The notes under the pieces are model-generated. The model was not told the origin of the DNA. It did no database searches and was given only the letters and a program-made list of their open reading frames with translations. A stretch of DNA of 64,000 nucleotides from Vespa crabro (Eukaryota; Arthropoda; Insecta; Hymenoptera; Vespidae), in the NCBI RefSeq assembly GCF_910589235.1, contig NC_060968.1:310001-374000 (forward strand), in the 5' to 3' direction. This document shows, piece after piece, positions 12,327 to 24,799 of the stretch. The translations under genes and the position numbers were made by a program. The first letter of the stretch is position 1, and the number at the start of each line of letters is the position of its first letter.

Positions 12327-14649
12327 TAACCAGTGTGACTGTCTGACTTGGAAATATCCCGAAAAGTCGATGGAGAGAATTGCGAATGATTTGTGAACCG
12401 ATGCAAGTGTCGGACAAGGAAATATTCCGACTAGTCGAGGGAAACTTGTCCGAATATCCATCGGACCAATTTGGCTGGCGGGTTTGAAAATATTCCTTCA
12501 AGTCGAGGGAAATATATGCAAGTAACTCTCGAAACAATGCGATTTTCAGTCTTAGAAATATTCCAACTAGTCGGGAGAAATTTATGAAAGATCTCTCAAA
12601 CCAATACGGCAACCGCACTTGGAAATATCCCGCCAAGTCGAAGGAATGGTAAGCGAGTTCCTCTCGAAAAATTGCGGCTGTCGGATTTGGAAATATTCCG
12701 ACTAGACGAGTGAAAATTATGCGAGTGTCTCCCGACACATTGCGACTGTAGATCTAGGATGTATTACGACTAATCGAGGGCAAGTTATTAGAGTGCCTTT
12801 CAATACATTAAGAGAGTCGGTCTTGGAAATATTCCGAATAGTTGAGGGAAATTCATGCGATTAATACTCGTACCAATATGACTGTCGGACATGGTAATTT
12901 TCCGACTAAAAGAGCGATAATTATACGAGTGACTTGTGCTAAAAGCGCCTGTCGGATATTGAAATATTTGGACTACCCAAGGGAACGTGATCTAAGTTCC
13001 TTTCTAAACAATACAGCAGTTGGACTTTGACATATTCCGACTTGTCTAGTGTATCTTATGAGGATGACTCCGGAACCAAGGCGGTTCTCGGACTAGCAAA
13101 AATTCTGGCTAGTCGTGGGAAAGTTATACGAGTGACTGTGGAACCAATGGGGCTGTCGGACTTTTCAATTTTCGTATTGGTCCAGAAAAGTTTGCGCAAG
13201 TGCATCTCGGACCAATGCGATTGTCGGACTTGGAAATATTCTATCAAATCGAGGAAAAGTTATGCGAGTGATTTGTGAGCCAATGCAAACTTCGGGCTTG
13301 GAAATATTCCCACTAGTCGAAAGACAGTTGTGCGATTTTCTCTGGAACCAATGTGGATGTCAGACTTGGAAATATTCCGACTAGTTGGGAGAAATATGTG
13401 AAAGTGCCTCTTGGAACAAAACGGCAGCCGAACTAGGAAATATCCCGCCAAGTCAAAGGAAAGTTACGTGAGTGCCTCTTGTAAGAAACCTGCTGTTGGA
13501 TTTGGAAACACTCCGACTAGTCGAGTGAAAATTATGAGAGTGATTAACGACCTATAGCCTGACTGACTTATAAATGACCCGAATAAGCAATGGAAGGTTA
13601 TGAAAAAGCCTTTGGAACCAAATCGAATGTTGGTCTTGAAAATATTCCAAAAATTCGGGGGAGGGTTATGTGTCTCTCGAAAAAATACTGCTGTGGGACA
13701 TGAAAATACTCCGTCTAGTCGAGGTAATTTATGCGAGAGCATTCCTGACCAATATTACGGTCAGAATTGGATATTAACCGACTAAAATAGAGTAATATAA
13801 GCGATTGCCATTCGAAGAGAAGCAACATTCGGGTTTGGAACTACTCCGACTAGATGATTGAGAGATTACGAATAAATTGTGAATCAATGCTGTTGTCGGA
13901 CTTGGAAATATTCCGACCATTCTGGGGAAAGTTTTGCGTGTACCATTCGAACCGATGTCGGACTTGGCAATAATACGACTAGAAGGAGAAAGTTATGCGA
14001 GTTCCTCTCGAGAGTATACGGATGTCGATCTTGGAACTAATCCGACGAGTTGGGGTAAGTTATGTGTAAAATCCAATGCGACGGTCAGTTTGTAAATTTA
14101 CAGATTAGTCGAGGGAAATCTATACAAGTGACTCACGAACCTATGCGGCTGACGTTCTTGGGAGTATTCCGACTAGCCGAAGGAAAGTTTGCGAGTTCCA
14201 ATCGATGCAATGCTGCTTTCGTAATTGGAAATATTACGAATAGTCGAGGGAAAATTTTGCGAGTGATTCTAGAACAAATGCGACTGTCGGACTTAGTAAT
14301 ATTTCCACTAGTCGGGAAATTTATTCCAGTGAATCTCAAATTAAGGCAGCTGCTAGACAAGGAAATTTTCCGACTAGTCGAAGGAAAATTATGCGATTGC
14401 CCCACAAACCAAACCAAAAGTCGGACTTAGAAAAATCCCAATTAGCCGAGAGTAAGTTATTCAAGTTAGTTGTGAGCCAATGCGAATGAGAAGCTTGGAT
14501 ATATTACGACTAGTCAAGGGAAAGTTATACCTCTCGAATCAATGCGCCTGATGGATATGCAAATATAACAACTGGATGAAGAAAAGCTATGCGCGTTACT
14601 TTTGAGCCACTGCGAATAACGAGCATGGAAATATTACGACGACTCGAGG

Positions 14650-14805
14650 AAAATTTATTTGAGTGACTTTCGGATCAAAGTAACTGTGGGACTTGGAAAT
14701 GTTTCGACAATTCGAGTGTAAGTTATTCGAATAATTTTTGAACGAATGTGCCTGTCGGACAAGGAAATATTCGGAATAGTTGAATGAAAGATATGCAACT
14801 GAACT
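14650..14805. repeat. Higher-order satellite segment, copy 2 of 3
   Basis: Shares the private GTTTCGACAATTCGAG and TATTCGAATAATT variants with 2040-2200 and 16615-16770. Confidence 0.8.
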
Positions 14806-16614
14806 GAGGTCCATCGCGACTGACGTACTGAGAAGTATTCCGACTAGACGATGGAAATGTATGCGAATGAAATGTGCTCAAAAGATACAGTTTAAATTGC
14901 AAATATTCTGATAAGTCGAAGGAAAGTTATGCGAGAATCTCTCGAACCAATGCGGCTGACGGACATGGAAATATTCCGCATTGTCGAGGGAAAGTAATAC
15001 GAGTGCCTCTCGAAACAATGCTACTTCCGAACTTGGAAATAATCCGACTAGTCGACGGAAAGTATTGCGTGTGCCTCACTATCCATTGCGATTGTCGCTT
15101 TTGGATATATTTCTACTAGTCGAGGGAAAGTTACACTAGTGACTCTTGCACTAATGCGTCAGTCTGACTACGAAATATTCATAATAGTCATGGGAAAGTT
15201 ATGCGAGTGCCTCTCGAACCTTATCTGATGTCGAACATAGATATATACCCACTAGCCGAGGGAAATTTAAGCGTATAAGTTGTTAACTAGTGCGACTGTC
15301 GGTCTTGGAATTATGCCGACTAGTCGTGGGATAGTTATGCGAGTGATTTTTGAACCAATGCGGCTGTCGGACATGGAAATATTCCAACTTGACGAGTGAA
15401 AGGTATACGAGTAACTCTCGAATAAATGCGACAGTCGGACTTGGAAATATCCCGACTAGTAAAGAGAGAACTATCCGTGCGACTTGAGAATCAATGTGTC
15501 TTTCGGGCTTGGAAATAACCCGATTAGTCGAGGGTAAGTTATGCGAGTGACTTGAGAATCAATACGACTATAGGTAATGGAAATGATCCGAGTATTCGAG
15601 GGAAATAAATGCATTCGCCTTTCTTACCAATGCTTCTGTCAGACTTAGAAATAATCCGATTAGTCGAGGGAAAGATATATGATTGCCTCTGTAACCAATG
15701 CGGTTGTCAAACATGGAAATAATCCGACTAGTCAGGATAAGGTAAGCAAGTATCTCTCGATCCAATGAGGCTGTCAGACTTGAAAATATTCCGCCGAATC
15801 GACGGAAAGCTATGTTAGTGCCTCACGAACTAATGCGGCTGCCTGACTTTAAAATATACCCAGTCGAGAAAAATTATGCAATTGCCACTCAAAACGAAGC
15901 GACTGTCGAACTGGAAATATTCCAACTAGTGGATAAAACGATATGCGAGTGTCTCTCGAAACAATGCTGGTGTCGGACATGGAAATATTACGACTATTCG
16001 AGGTAAGGTTATACGATTGACCTTGGAATCTAAGCGGCTGTCGGACTTGGAAATATTCCTAATAGTCTAGGGAAAGAAATGCGCTTGCCTCTCGAAACAA
16101 TGCTACTGTCGGTTTTGGAAATATTGCGACAATTCTAGGTAAAGTTGAGCTAGTTCTTATCGAAACAGTTCAGCTGTCGGACTTGGAAATATTCGGTATA
16201 GTCGAGAGAAATTTATGCGAGTGACATTAGAACCAATGCGACTGCCGAACTTGAAGATACCCCGACGAATCTAAGGAACGTTATGCGAGTAATTTGTGAT
16301 CCAATGCGGCTGACTGAATGAAAATTTTCCTAGTCCAGGAAAAGTTATACGCGTGACTCTGTAATCTATGCAAGGGTTATTTTTGGACATGACAGACTAG
16401 ACGAGGGAAATATATTCAAGTGACTCTGCAGACACTGCGGCTGTCAGGCTTAGAAATATTCCGACCTAGTCGATGGAAAGTTTTGCTAGGACCTATGGAA
16501 TCAATGCATCTGTTGGACTTGGAATTATTTCTAATGGTCGCGGCAAAGTGACTCGAGTAATTTGAGTACCAATGCGATTGTCGGGCTTGGAAATATTACT
16601 AGTCGAGGGAAATT

Positions 16615-16770
16615 TATGCGAATGACTTACGGACCAAAGAAACTGCTGAGTTGGTAATGTTTCGACAATTCGAGTGTAAGTTATACGAATAATTTGTGAA
16701 CCAATGTGCCTGTCGGACATGGAAATATTCCGAATAGTTGAGTGAAAGATATGCGAGTGAATCCCGAACA
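16615..16770. repeat. Higher-order satellite segment, copy 3 of 3
   Basis: Shares the private GTTTCGACAATTCGAG and GTTGAGTGAAAGATATG variants with 2040-2200 and 14650-14805, although its first monomer has diverged. Confidence 0.8.
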
Positions 16771-17604
16771 AATGCTAATATCGTACTTGGAACTAACCAA
16801 CTTGTCGAGGGAATTATATAAGAGAGCAACACGAACCAATCCGGCTGTCGGTCTTAAAAATATCCCGACTATTCGATAGAAAGTTAAGCGAGGGCCACTC
16901 GAGAAAATGCGTGTGCATTTGGAAAAATCTGACTGATCGAGGGAAAGTTATGCGAGTGATTCTAAAACAATTGTGATCGTCGGACTTGCTAATGTTCCCA
17001 CATGTCGGGGATGATCGGAAATGGAGGTATCCCATCTAGTCGAGGGAATGATATGAGTGTGTCTTGTGAACCAATGCGGTTGTTGGACTTTGAAATATTC
17101 CGACTAGTCGAGGGACAGTTGTGCGATTGCCTCTAGAACCAATCAAACTTGAAAATAATCCGACTTGTCGAGAATAAGGTATGCGAGTGATTCTAGAAAT
17201 AATGTGATGGTCAGTCTAGAAAATATTTCGACTAGTGGGGGAACTTTATGCAAGTGCCACCCGAATCAAAGGGAATGTTGTGCATGGAATCATTCCAAAT
17301 AGTAGAGGAAACGTTATTCGTTTGTCTTTTGAAACAAAGCGATTGCCGGTATTGAGAATATTCCCAGTATTTGAGAGAATGTTATGCGAGTGCCTTTCGA
17401 ACCAATGCGGATATCGGATTTGGAAAATCCCGACTAGTCAAGGAAAATTTTTGTGAGTGTCTTGTAAACCAATGAGACTTTCTTGCTTGGTCATATTCTG
17501 ACTTGTCGAAAGTAACATATGCAACTGACTCTTGAAACATTGCGTCTTTCGGACTTGGAAATATTGCGACTAGTCGAGGAAAATCTATTCAAGTACCCCT
17601 CGAA

Positions 17605-20600
17605 CCAATGCGGCTGTCGGAACTTGAAATGTTCCGTCTAGTCTACAGAATGTTGTCCAAGTACCTACAAAACCAATGCGAATGTCGTTCTTGGAAATAT
17701 TACGACTATTCGACGGAAGAATATGCATGTAACATGTGAACCAATGAGATTTTCGGACGAGGTTATATTCCGGCTAGTCGAGCGAAAATTACGTGAGTTT
17801 ATCTCGAACTTATGCGACTGTTGTACTTGGTAATATTTCGTCTTGTCGAGTAAGTTATTTGAGTGTCTCTCGAAACAATGCGGCTGTCAGACTTCAATAT
17901 ATTCCGACTAGACAATGAAAAGTTATACGTGTGACTTATGAAACAATGCGACGGTCGGAATTGGAAATAATCCTATTTGTCGAGGGATACTTATGCGTAT
18001 GCCTGTCGAACAAATGAGGCTGTAGGTCTTGAAAATTTTCAAACCAGTCGAGCTAAATTTATACGCTTGAAACTGGAATCGAAACGGCTGTAAAACTTGA
18101 GTATATTCCTACTAGTCGAAGATAATTATGCAATTAGCTCTCGAAACAAAGCTACTGTAGGATTTGGAAATATACCGACTTGTAATGCGAATAACTCTAG
18201 ATCCAATGCAGCTGTCGGACTATGAAATAATCCGACTAGTCGCGGGAAAGTTACAATGTCTATCTGACCCCTCTGGAAACAATGCCCATTTCAGTCTTTG
18301 AAATAACCCGATTAGTCAAGCGAATGTTATGCGATTGCCTCCGAAACTAATGCGAAGTCGGACTTGGTAATTTTACAACTAGTAGGGATAAAGTTATGTG
18401 AGAGCCTCTCGGACCAATTCGGCTGCCGAACTGGAACGTATTCCGACGATTCCAGAGTAAGTTATGCGAGAGCTGCTAGGGCCAATACGAATGTAAGATC
18501 CGGAAATGATCCGACTTGTCCAGGGAAACTTATGCGAGTGAAATGCGGAACAAAGCGACTGTCGGATTTGGAAGTATTCTGGCTAGTTGAGAGAAAGTTA
18601 TGCGAGTGCCTCTCGAACAAATGCGGCAGCCGGACATGGAAATATTCTAATTGGTCTAGGAATGTTTTGCGAGTGCCTCTCGGAAAAATGCAACTGTCGG
18701 ACTTTGAAATATTTCGAATAGTCGAGGGAAAGATATGCGCTTGCTTCTCGAAACAAAGCTACTGTCGGTCTTGAAAATAATCCGAGATGTAGAGGAAAAG
18801 TTAAGAGAACGCCTCTTAAAAAAATAGGCTGTATGACTTGAAAATGTTTTGACTAGACATGGATAGTTATACGAATAAATTCTGAACCAATGCGACAGAC
18901 TGAATTGGATAAATACCAAGTAGACGAAGGAAAGTTATGCGAGTGTCTCTCGAACAGATGCGTCTGACAGACTAGGTTCTAGTCCGTCTAGTCGAAGGTA
19001 AATTATTCGAGTGACTTTAAAACCAATATGATTGTCGGGCTTGTAAATATTCCGACTAGTCGAAGGAAAGTTGTACGAGTGACTCTGGAACCCAACCGGA
19101 TGTCGGTCTTGGAATTTCTCCTACTAGTCGAGAAAAGTTTTCCGTATGTATTTAGAAACAATGCGACTGTAGGACTGAGAAATATTCCGACTAATCCAAC
19201 GAAATTTATGGAAGTGCAAACGAATGAATGCGGCTGTCAAACATGAAAATAGTCGGATAAGTCGAGGGAAAGTAGTGCGTATCTTGTGAGTTTATGCGAA
19301 TAACGTGTTTGGAGATATTCCGACTAGTTCAGTGAAAGTTATGCATGTGAATTGTGAACCAATGCAACTGTCGGGCTTGGAAATATACCGACTAGTCCAG
19401 GGAAAGATATGCCAGAGCCACTAGAATCATTGAAGCTGACGGTCTAGGAAATATTCCAACTGGCCCGGGGAAATCCATTCGATGGTCAATCGGAATAATG
19501 GGTCTGTCGTAATTGTAAATATTCCGACTAGTCAAAAGAATGTTATGCGAATGCTTCACATAACAAAGCTGTTGGACTTGGTAATAGTTCGACTAGTCGA
19601 AGGAAATTTATGCAATTGACACTAGAACCAATGCGGCTTTTGGGCTTTGTAATATTCCAACCTATTCGATGGGAAGTTATGCAAGTAACTTGAAAAACAA
19701 TGCGAATGTCAAGTTTGGAAATATTCCGACCTAGTCGATCGAAAGTTTTGCGAGGCCCTATCGAAACAATGCGTCTGACGGACTTGGAATTATCTCTACT
19801 AGTCGCGGGAAAGCTATGCGAGTAACTTGTGAAACAATTCGTCTGTAGGGCTTGGAAATTATCTGACTTGACGAGGGAAACACATGCGATTGCCTCTCGA
19901 AACAATGCGACTGCCGTGCATGGATATATTTCGTATAGTCGAAGAAAAGTTATGTGAATGACTTGGAAACCAAGGCGACGATCGGATTTTTCATATTAAC
20001 CCTAATGTCCAGGGAAATATAGCGAGTACCGCTGAACCAATACGAATGACGGACCTAGAAATATTCCCACACGTCGAGGGAAAGTTACGTGAATGACTTG
20101 TGAACAAATGCGACTGTCGGACTACGCAAATATTCCGTTTAAACGAAGTGATGTTATGCGAGTGTCCCTCGAACCTTAGTAAATGTTGGACTTGGAAATG
20201 ATCCGAGTTCTGGAGTAAAATTTATACGAATAAAATGTGAACCAATGTGGCTGTCGGACTTGGAAATATTCCAACTGGTCGTGGGATAGTAATGCGAGTG
20301 TCATGTGAAATAATGCGTTTATCGGAATTGAATATATTCCGAGTAATCGATGGATATTTATGAAAGTATTCAAACCAATTCGAATGTCAGACTTGGAAAT
20401 ATCACGAATAGTAAAAAGAACTATTCGAGTGACTTGTGAATCAATGCGACTGCCAATCTTAGAAATATACCGCCTCGTCGAGGGAAAGTTATGCGAGTGC
20501 CTCTCGTAACAAAGGGACTGATGGTCTTGATAATATTTGGACTAGTCTAGGGAAAGATATGCAAGGGACTAATGCACCAAAGCGCATGTCGGTATTGGAA

Positions 20601-21300
20601 ATATTCCGACTAGTCGAAAAAAAATTTCGCGACTTCCTCACATGCCATACAGGTGTCGGACTTGGAAAAATCCCGACATGTCAAGGGAAAGTTATGCGAG
20701 TGACTTGTGGACTACTGCAAATGACGGGCTTGGAAATATTTCGACTATACGAGGGAAAGTTATATGTGTGATTTGTGAACCAAAACAGCTGTCGGAATTG
20801 GAAATATTTCGATTAGTCGTACGAATATTATGCAATTTCTCTCGAATCAAAGAGACCATCAGACTTGGGAATATTTCTAGTAGTTATGGGGAAGATATGC
20901 GAGTGACTCTCGAATCAATGCGACTGTCGGATTTGGAAATATACCTTCAATTCGAGGGAATGTTATGCGTGTGCCTCACGAACCAATGCAACTGTCGGAC
21001 TTGAATGTATTCTATCTAGTCGTGGGAGATTTTGGCAGGAGATTTGTCAGCCAATACGACTGTCCGACTTGTTAATATGTTGACTAGACGAGGAAATGTT
21101 ATGAGTATGACTTGTGAACCGATGCCACTGACGGACGTAGAATTTTCCGATGAGTCGATGGAAAGTTGTCCGAGTACCTATCGGACCATTTCGGCTGTTG
21201 GTCATAGACATATTCGCAATTCTCGTAGAGATTTATGCAATTGACATTCGGACCAATCTGGGTATCGGACTTGAAATTACTTCGAATAGTCGAGGGAAAG
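17605..21300. repeat. Higher-order satellite block H2, copy 2
   Basis: The first part (17605-20350) matches 5239-8600. The second part (about 19845-21300) matches 34634-36000 at an offset of 14.79-14.81 kb, with markers such as TTGACGAGGGAAACACATGC, TTTCTAGTAGTTATGG and the unusual monomer near 20215. This copy lacks a monomer present near 8440-8510. Confidence 0.8.
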
Positions 21301-24269
21301 TTATGGGACTGCCTCTCCAACAATTGCGGCTGTTAAACATGGAAATATTCCGACCAGGCGTAAGAGTGTTATGCGAGAGTCCCTCGAATCAAAATAACTG
21401 TTGGTCTTGGAAATTTTCCGAATAGTCCAATGAATGTTATGCGAGTGAATTGTTAACCAATGCATCTGTCAAGCTTGGAAATTTTCTGACTTGTCGAGAG
21501 TAAGTTATGCGAGTGCTTCACGAATGAATGCGACAGTCGCACTAGCAAATATACCTACTAGTCGAGGGAAAGTTATGCGAGTGACATGTGAAGCAATTCG
21601 ACTATTGGTCTTGAAAATATTTTAAATAGACGACATTTATTTGTGCTGGTTCCACTCGAACTAATGCGACTGTCGTACTCAAAGATATTCATTTTAGTCC
21701 GGGGAAAGTTATGCGAGTGCATATCGAAACAATACAACTTCTGGACCTAAAAATATTCCGATTAGTACTGTAAAAGTTATGAGAGTGCACCTGAAATAAA
21801 TGCGATTGTCGTACTTATCAATATTTCGTCTAGTCGATGAAATGTTATGGGAGAGAGATGTTAACCAATGTTATTGTGGAACTTAGAAATATTTCGACTA
21901 GTCGAGGTAAAGTTATGCGATTTTCTCAAGGAGTAATGCTACTATCGGACCTAGAAAAATTCTATATAGTCGTGGGAAAATTACTCGGGTGCATCTCTAA
22001 CCAATGCCACTGTCGGACATAGAAAAATTCCGTCTAATCGCGGCTAAGATATACGACGGAATTGTGAACTAATGCGACAGTTGGCCTTGGAAGAATTGAG
22101 ACTAAGCGCAAAACTGTTCCTCTGGTACTTGTCGAACCAATTCAAACGTTGGACATTGAAAAAGTCCGTCGGGTCGAAGGAAAGTTATGATGGTACGTCC
22201 CGAAACAATACTAATGTTGGACCTAGAAATATTGCGACTAGACGTGTAAAGTTAGGGGAGTGCCTCTCGTACCATTGTTATGGTCAGACCGAGATATATC
22301 CCACCTAGTCGAAAGAAAGTTATGCGAGTGCCAAGTGACCCAATGCGACTATTAGTCTTGACAATATTTCAAATAAGCAAGAAAAATTTGTCAGTGTGCC
22401 ACTCGAACCAATGCGACTGTCGGACTAGGAATTATTCCGACTATTCGCGGGACTGTTATACACGGACCACTCGATCCCATGCGAATGTCGAAACTAGAAA
22501 TATGCCGATTAGACGAACAAAATTCATGTGAGTGCTTCTAGAACAAATGAAACTGTCCGACCTAGAAATATCCCGACAATTTTTGGGAATATTTTATGAG
22601 TTCCTCTCGAACCAACTGCAATGATCGAACCTAGAAATATTTAAACTAGTCGAGGGAAAGTTATGCGATTGCTACTCGAACAAACGCTACTGTCGGATTA
22701 GGAAATAATCCGATGGAAAGATATGCGAATGTAGTTCGAGCCAATGCGACTGTAGGACCTAGAAATATTCTGACTACACGAGGCAAAGTTTTGAGACTGA
22801 CATGTGATCTAATGTGACTGTCGGTATTGGGATAAGTGAGACTAAGCTAGGAAATGTTCTGCTTGTGTATCTTGAACAAATGCAAATGTTGTTCGTAGAA
22901 ATATTCAAACTACTCGAGGAATGTTATGAGAGAGCCTGTCGATCCAATGCGCCTGTCGGACTTAAGAATATCCCGACTAAATGAAAATAAATAATGCGAG
23001 TGCCACTCGGATCATTACGACTGTAGGACTTGGAAGTATCTCACATAATCGAATAATAGTTATGCTAGTGCCACTCGAAACAATGCAACTGTCTGAATTG
23101 GAACTATTGCGACTAGACGAGGGAAAGTTATGCGTGCGACATGTCAACCAAAGCCTCTGTCGGAATAGCAAATATATCGATTAGTCTAGGGAAGATTATA
23201 CGAGTTGCTCTCGAACCAATGCGACTGTCGATCTTGGAAATATCCCGCCAAGTCGAGTGAAGGTTATGAGATTGCCTCTAGAACCAATACGACTGTCGTA
23301 ATTAGCTATACTCCTAGTCGAAGGAATGTTATGCGAGTAAATTGTAAACCAAAGCGACTGTCAAAATTGGTAATAATCCGAGTAGTCGAAGGAAAGTCCT
23401 GCGTGCTGCTCTCTAACTGATGCGGCTGTCGGTTATGGAAAAATACAGACAAGTCTAGGGAAAGATATGCGTGTGCCTCTCGAAACAATGCGATTGTCGG
23501 ACATAGTAATATTACGAATTGTCTAGTGAAAATTATGCGAGTCAATACGAACCCATTGCGATTATCGGACTTGGATATAATTCGAAAATTTGTGGAAGTT
23601 AAGCATATGTCTCTCTAACCAATGCGGCTGTCGGAAGTGGAAATATTCCGACAAGGCGGAATAACGTTATACGAGTGACCATGGAATCAAAGCAACTGTC
23701 GGATATTTTAATATTCCAAATTGTCGAGTGAAAATTGCGCTAGTGACTCCCGACCCATTGCGACTGTCGGTTAAGGAAACATTCACAAAAGTCGACTGAA
23801 AGTAATTCTATTGCCTCCCGAAACAATACGGCTGCCAAATTATCCGACTAATCAAGGTAAAGTTATGCGAGTGACTCTCGAACCAATGCAGCTGTCGGAC
23901 TTATATTAATTCCCATTAGTCGAAGGAAAGTAATACGAATAACTTGTGAACAAATGCAACTATCAGACTTTGAAATATTCCGACCTAGTCGCGGGAAAGT
24001 AATTAGAATGAATTGTAACCTAATGAAATTGTCTTTGACTGAATTTGTGACCTTTTCCAACTAGTGGAGGAAAGTTACTCAATTGTCTTCCGACCCAATA
24101 CAACTGTTGGACTTGGAAATGTTTCAACTAGTCGAGTTAAGTTAAGCCAGTACCTCTCGAACCAATGCGTCTGTCGGATTTCAAAATACACACACTAATA
24201 GAGAGAAAGTATTGCGAGTGACTCTACACGGACACCATCAGTTGGTAGCAAGTCTTCGAGAGGCTATAG

Positions 24270-24775
24270 TAGTTTAGGAGGGTGCGATAGGAATTTGATA
24301 AGGTCATCTTCTAAGGCCGTGGAAACAAATTCCGCTGACGCTAAATCGGCTGCTATTAGTTTAGGCGAAAACAGCTTCAGAACAGCAGCGATAAGTACTT
24401 CCAGTTCAAATAATAAACTGGCCAAACATAACCGAGGGTGCCGATCGATAATCACTGCGAACTTGATCGTACATCTGGATGCTTTCCGCGGAAAACTCAT
24501 TGGAAGCGATTCTTACGCACCCAGTCCCTGCAAATAGCAACAACCCCTGCGTCAACAGTGCCACAGGAACGCACGTAAAGGACCCCTTTCCTCCGATAAT
24601 AGTGCAAGATGCCGAGCAAGACAGCGCGGATACATCCCGGGAACTACCTAAAACAATCATGGAAATAGGTTATGCCCCATCGGCAACTCTCGAAGAGGAC
24701 AGCACACATGAAACCAACGATGTGAGTGTCACAGATCTTCAACTCGAGATACCGCAGGTCACTTATACTTAACCC
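24270..24775 (+). pseudogene. A2 ORF1 C-terminal tail, remnant
   Basis: Two overlapping frames resemble the ORF1 tail of B. One from about 24295 reads RSSSKAVETN, compare RPSSKAKQTN in B. Another at 24479-24772 contains PFPPII, compare PLPPII in B, and an acidic, Thr/Ser/Pro-rich stretch. No zinc knuckle is visible. In R1-type elements ORF1 encodes a gag-like RNA-binding protein, and only its variable end is represented here. The frame is broken and the assignment rests on collinearity with B. Confidence 0.5.
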
Positions 24776-24799
24776 TGCGACTCCACCCGCGGTAACGAA

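Larger units (their letters stand above)
12327..24225. repeat. 68-bp satellite array, block 2
   Basis: About 175 diverged monomers of the same 68-bp family continue to element A2. Both head variants (TGCCTCTCGAA and TGACTTGTGAA) are present throughout, mixed and not strictly alternating. No gene is seen. Reading frames such as 12268-12738 minus and 18364-18774 plus are periodicity artefacts. Some monomers are truncated, for example around 14530 and 18180, which points to out-of-register indels. Confidence 0.95.
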
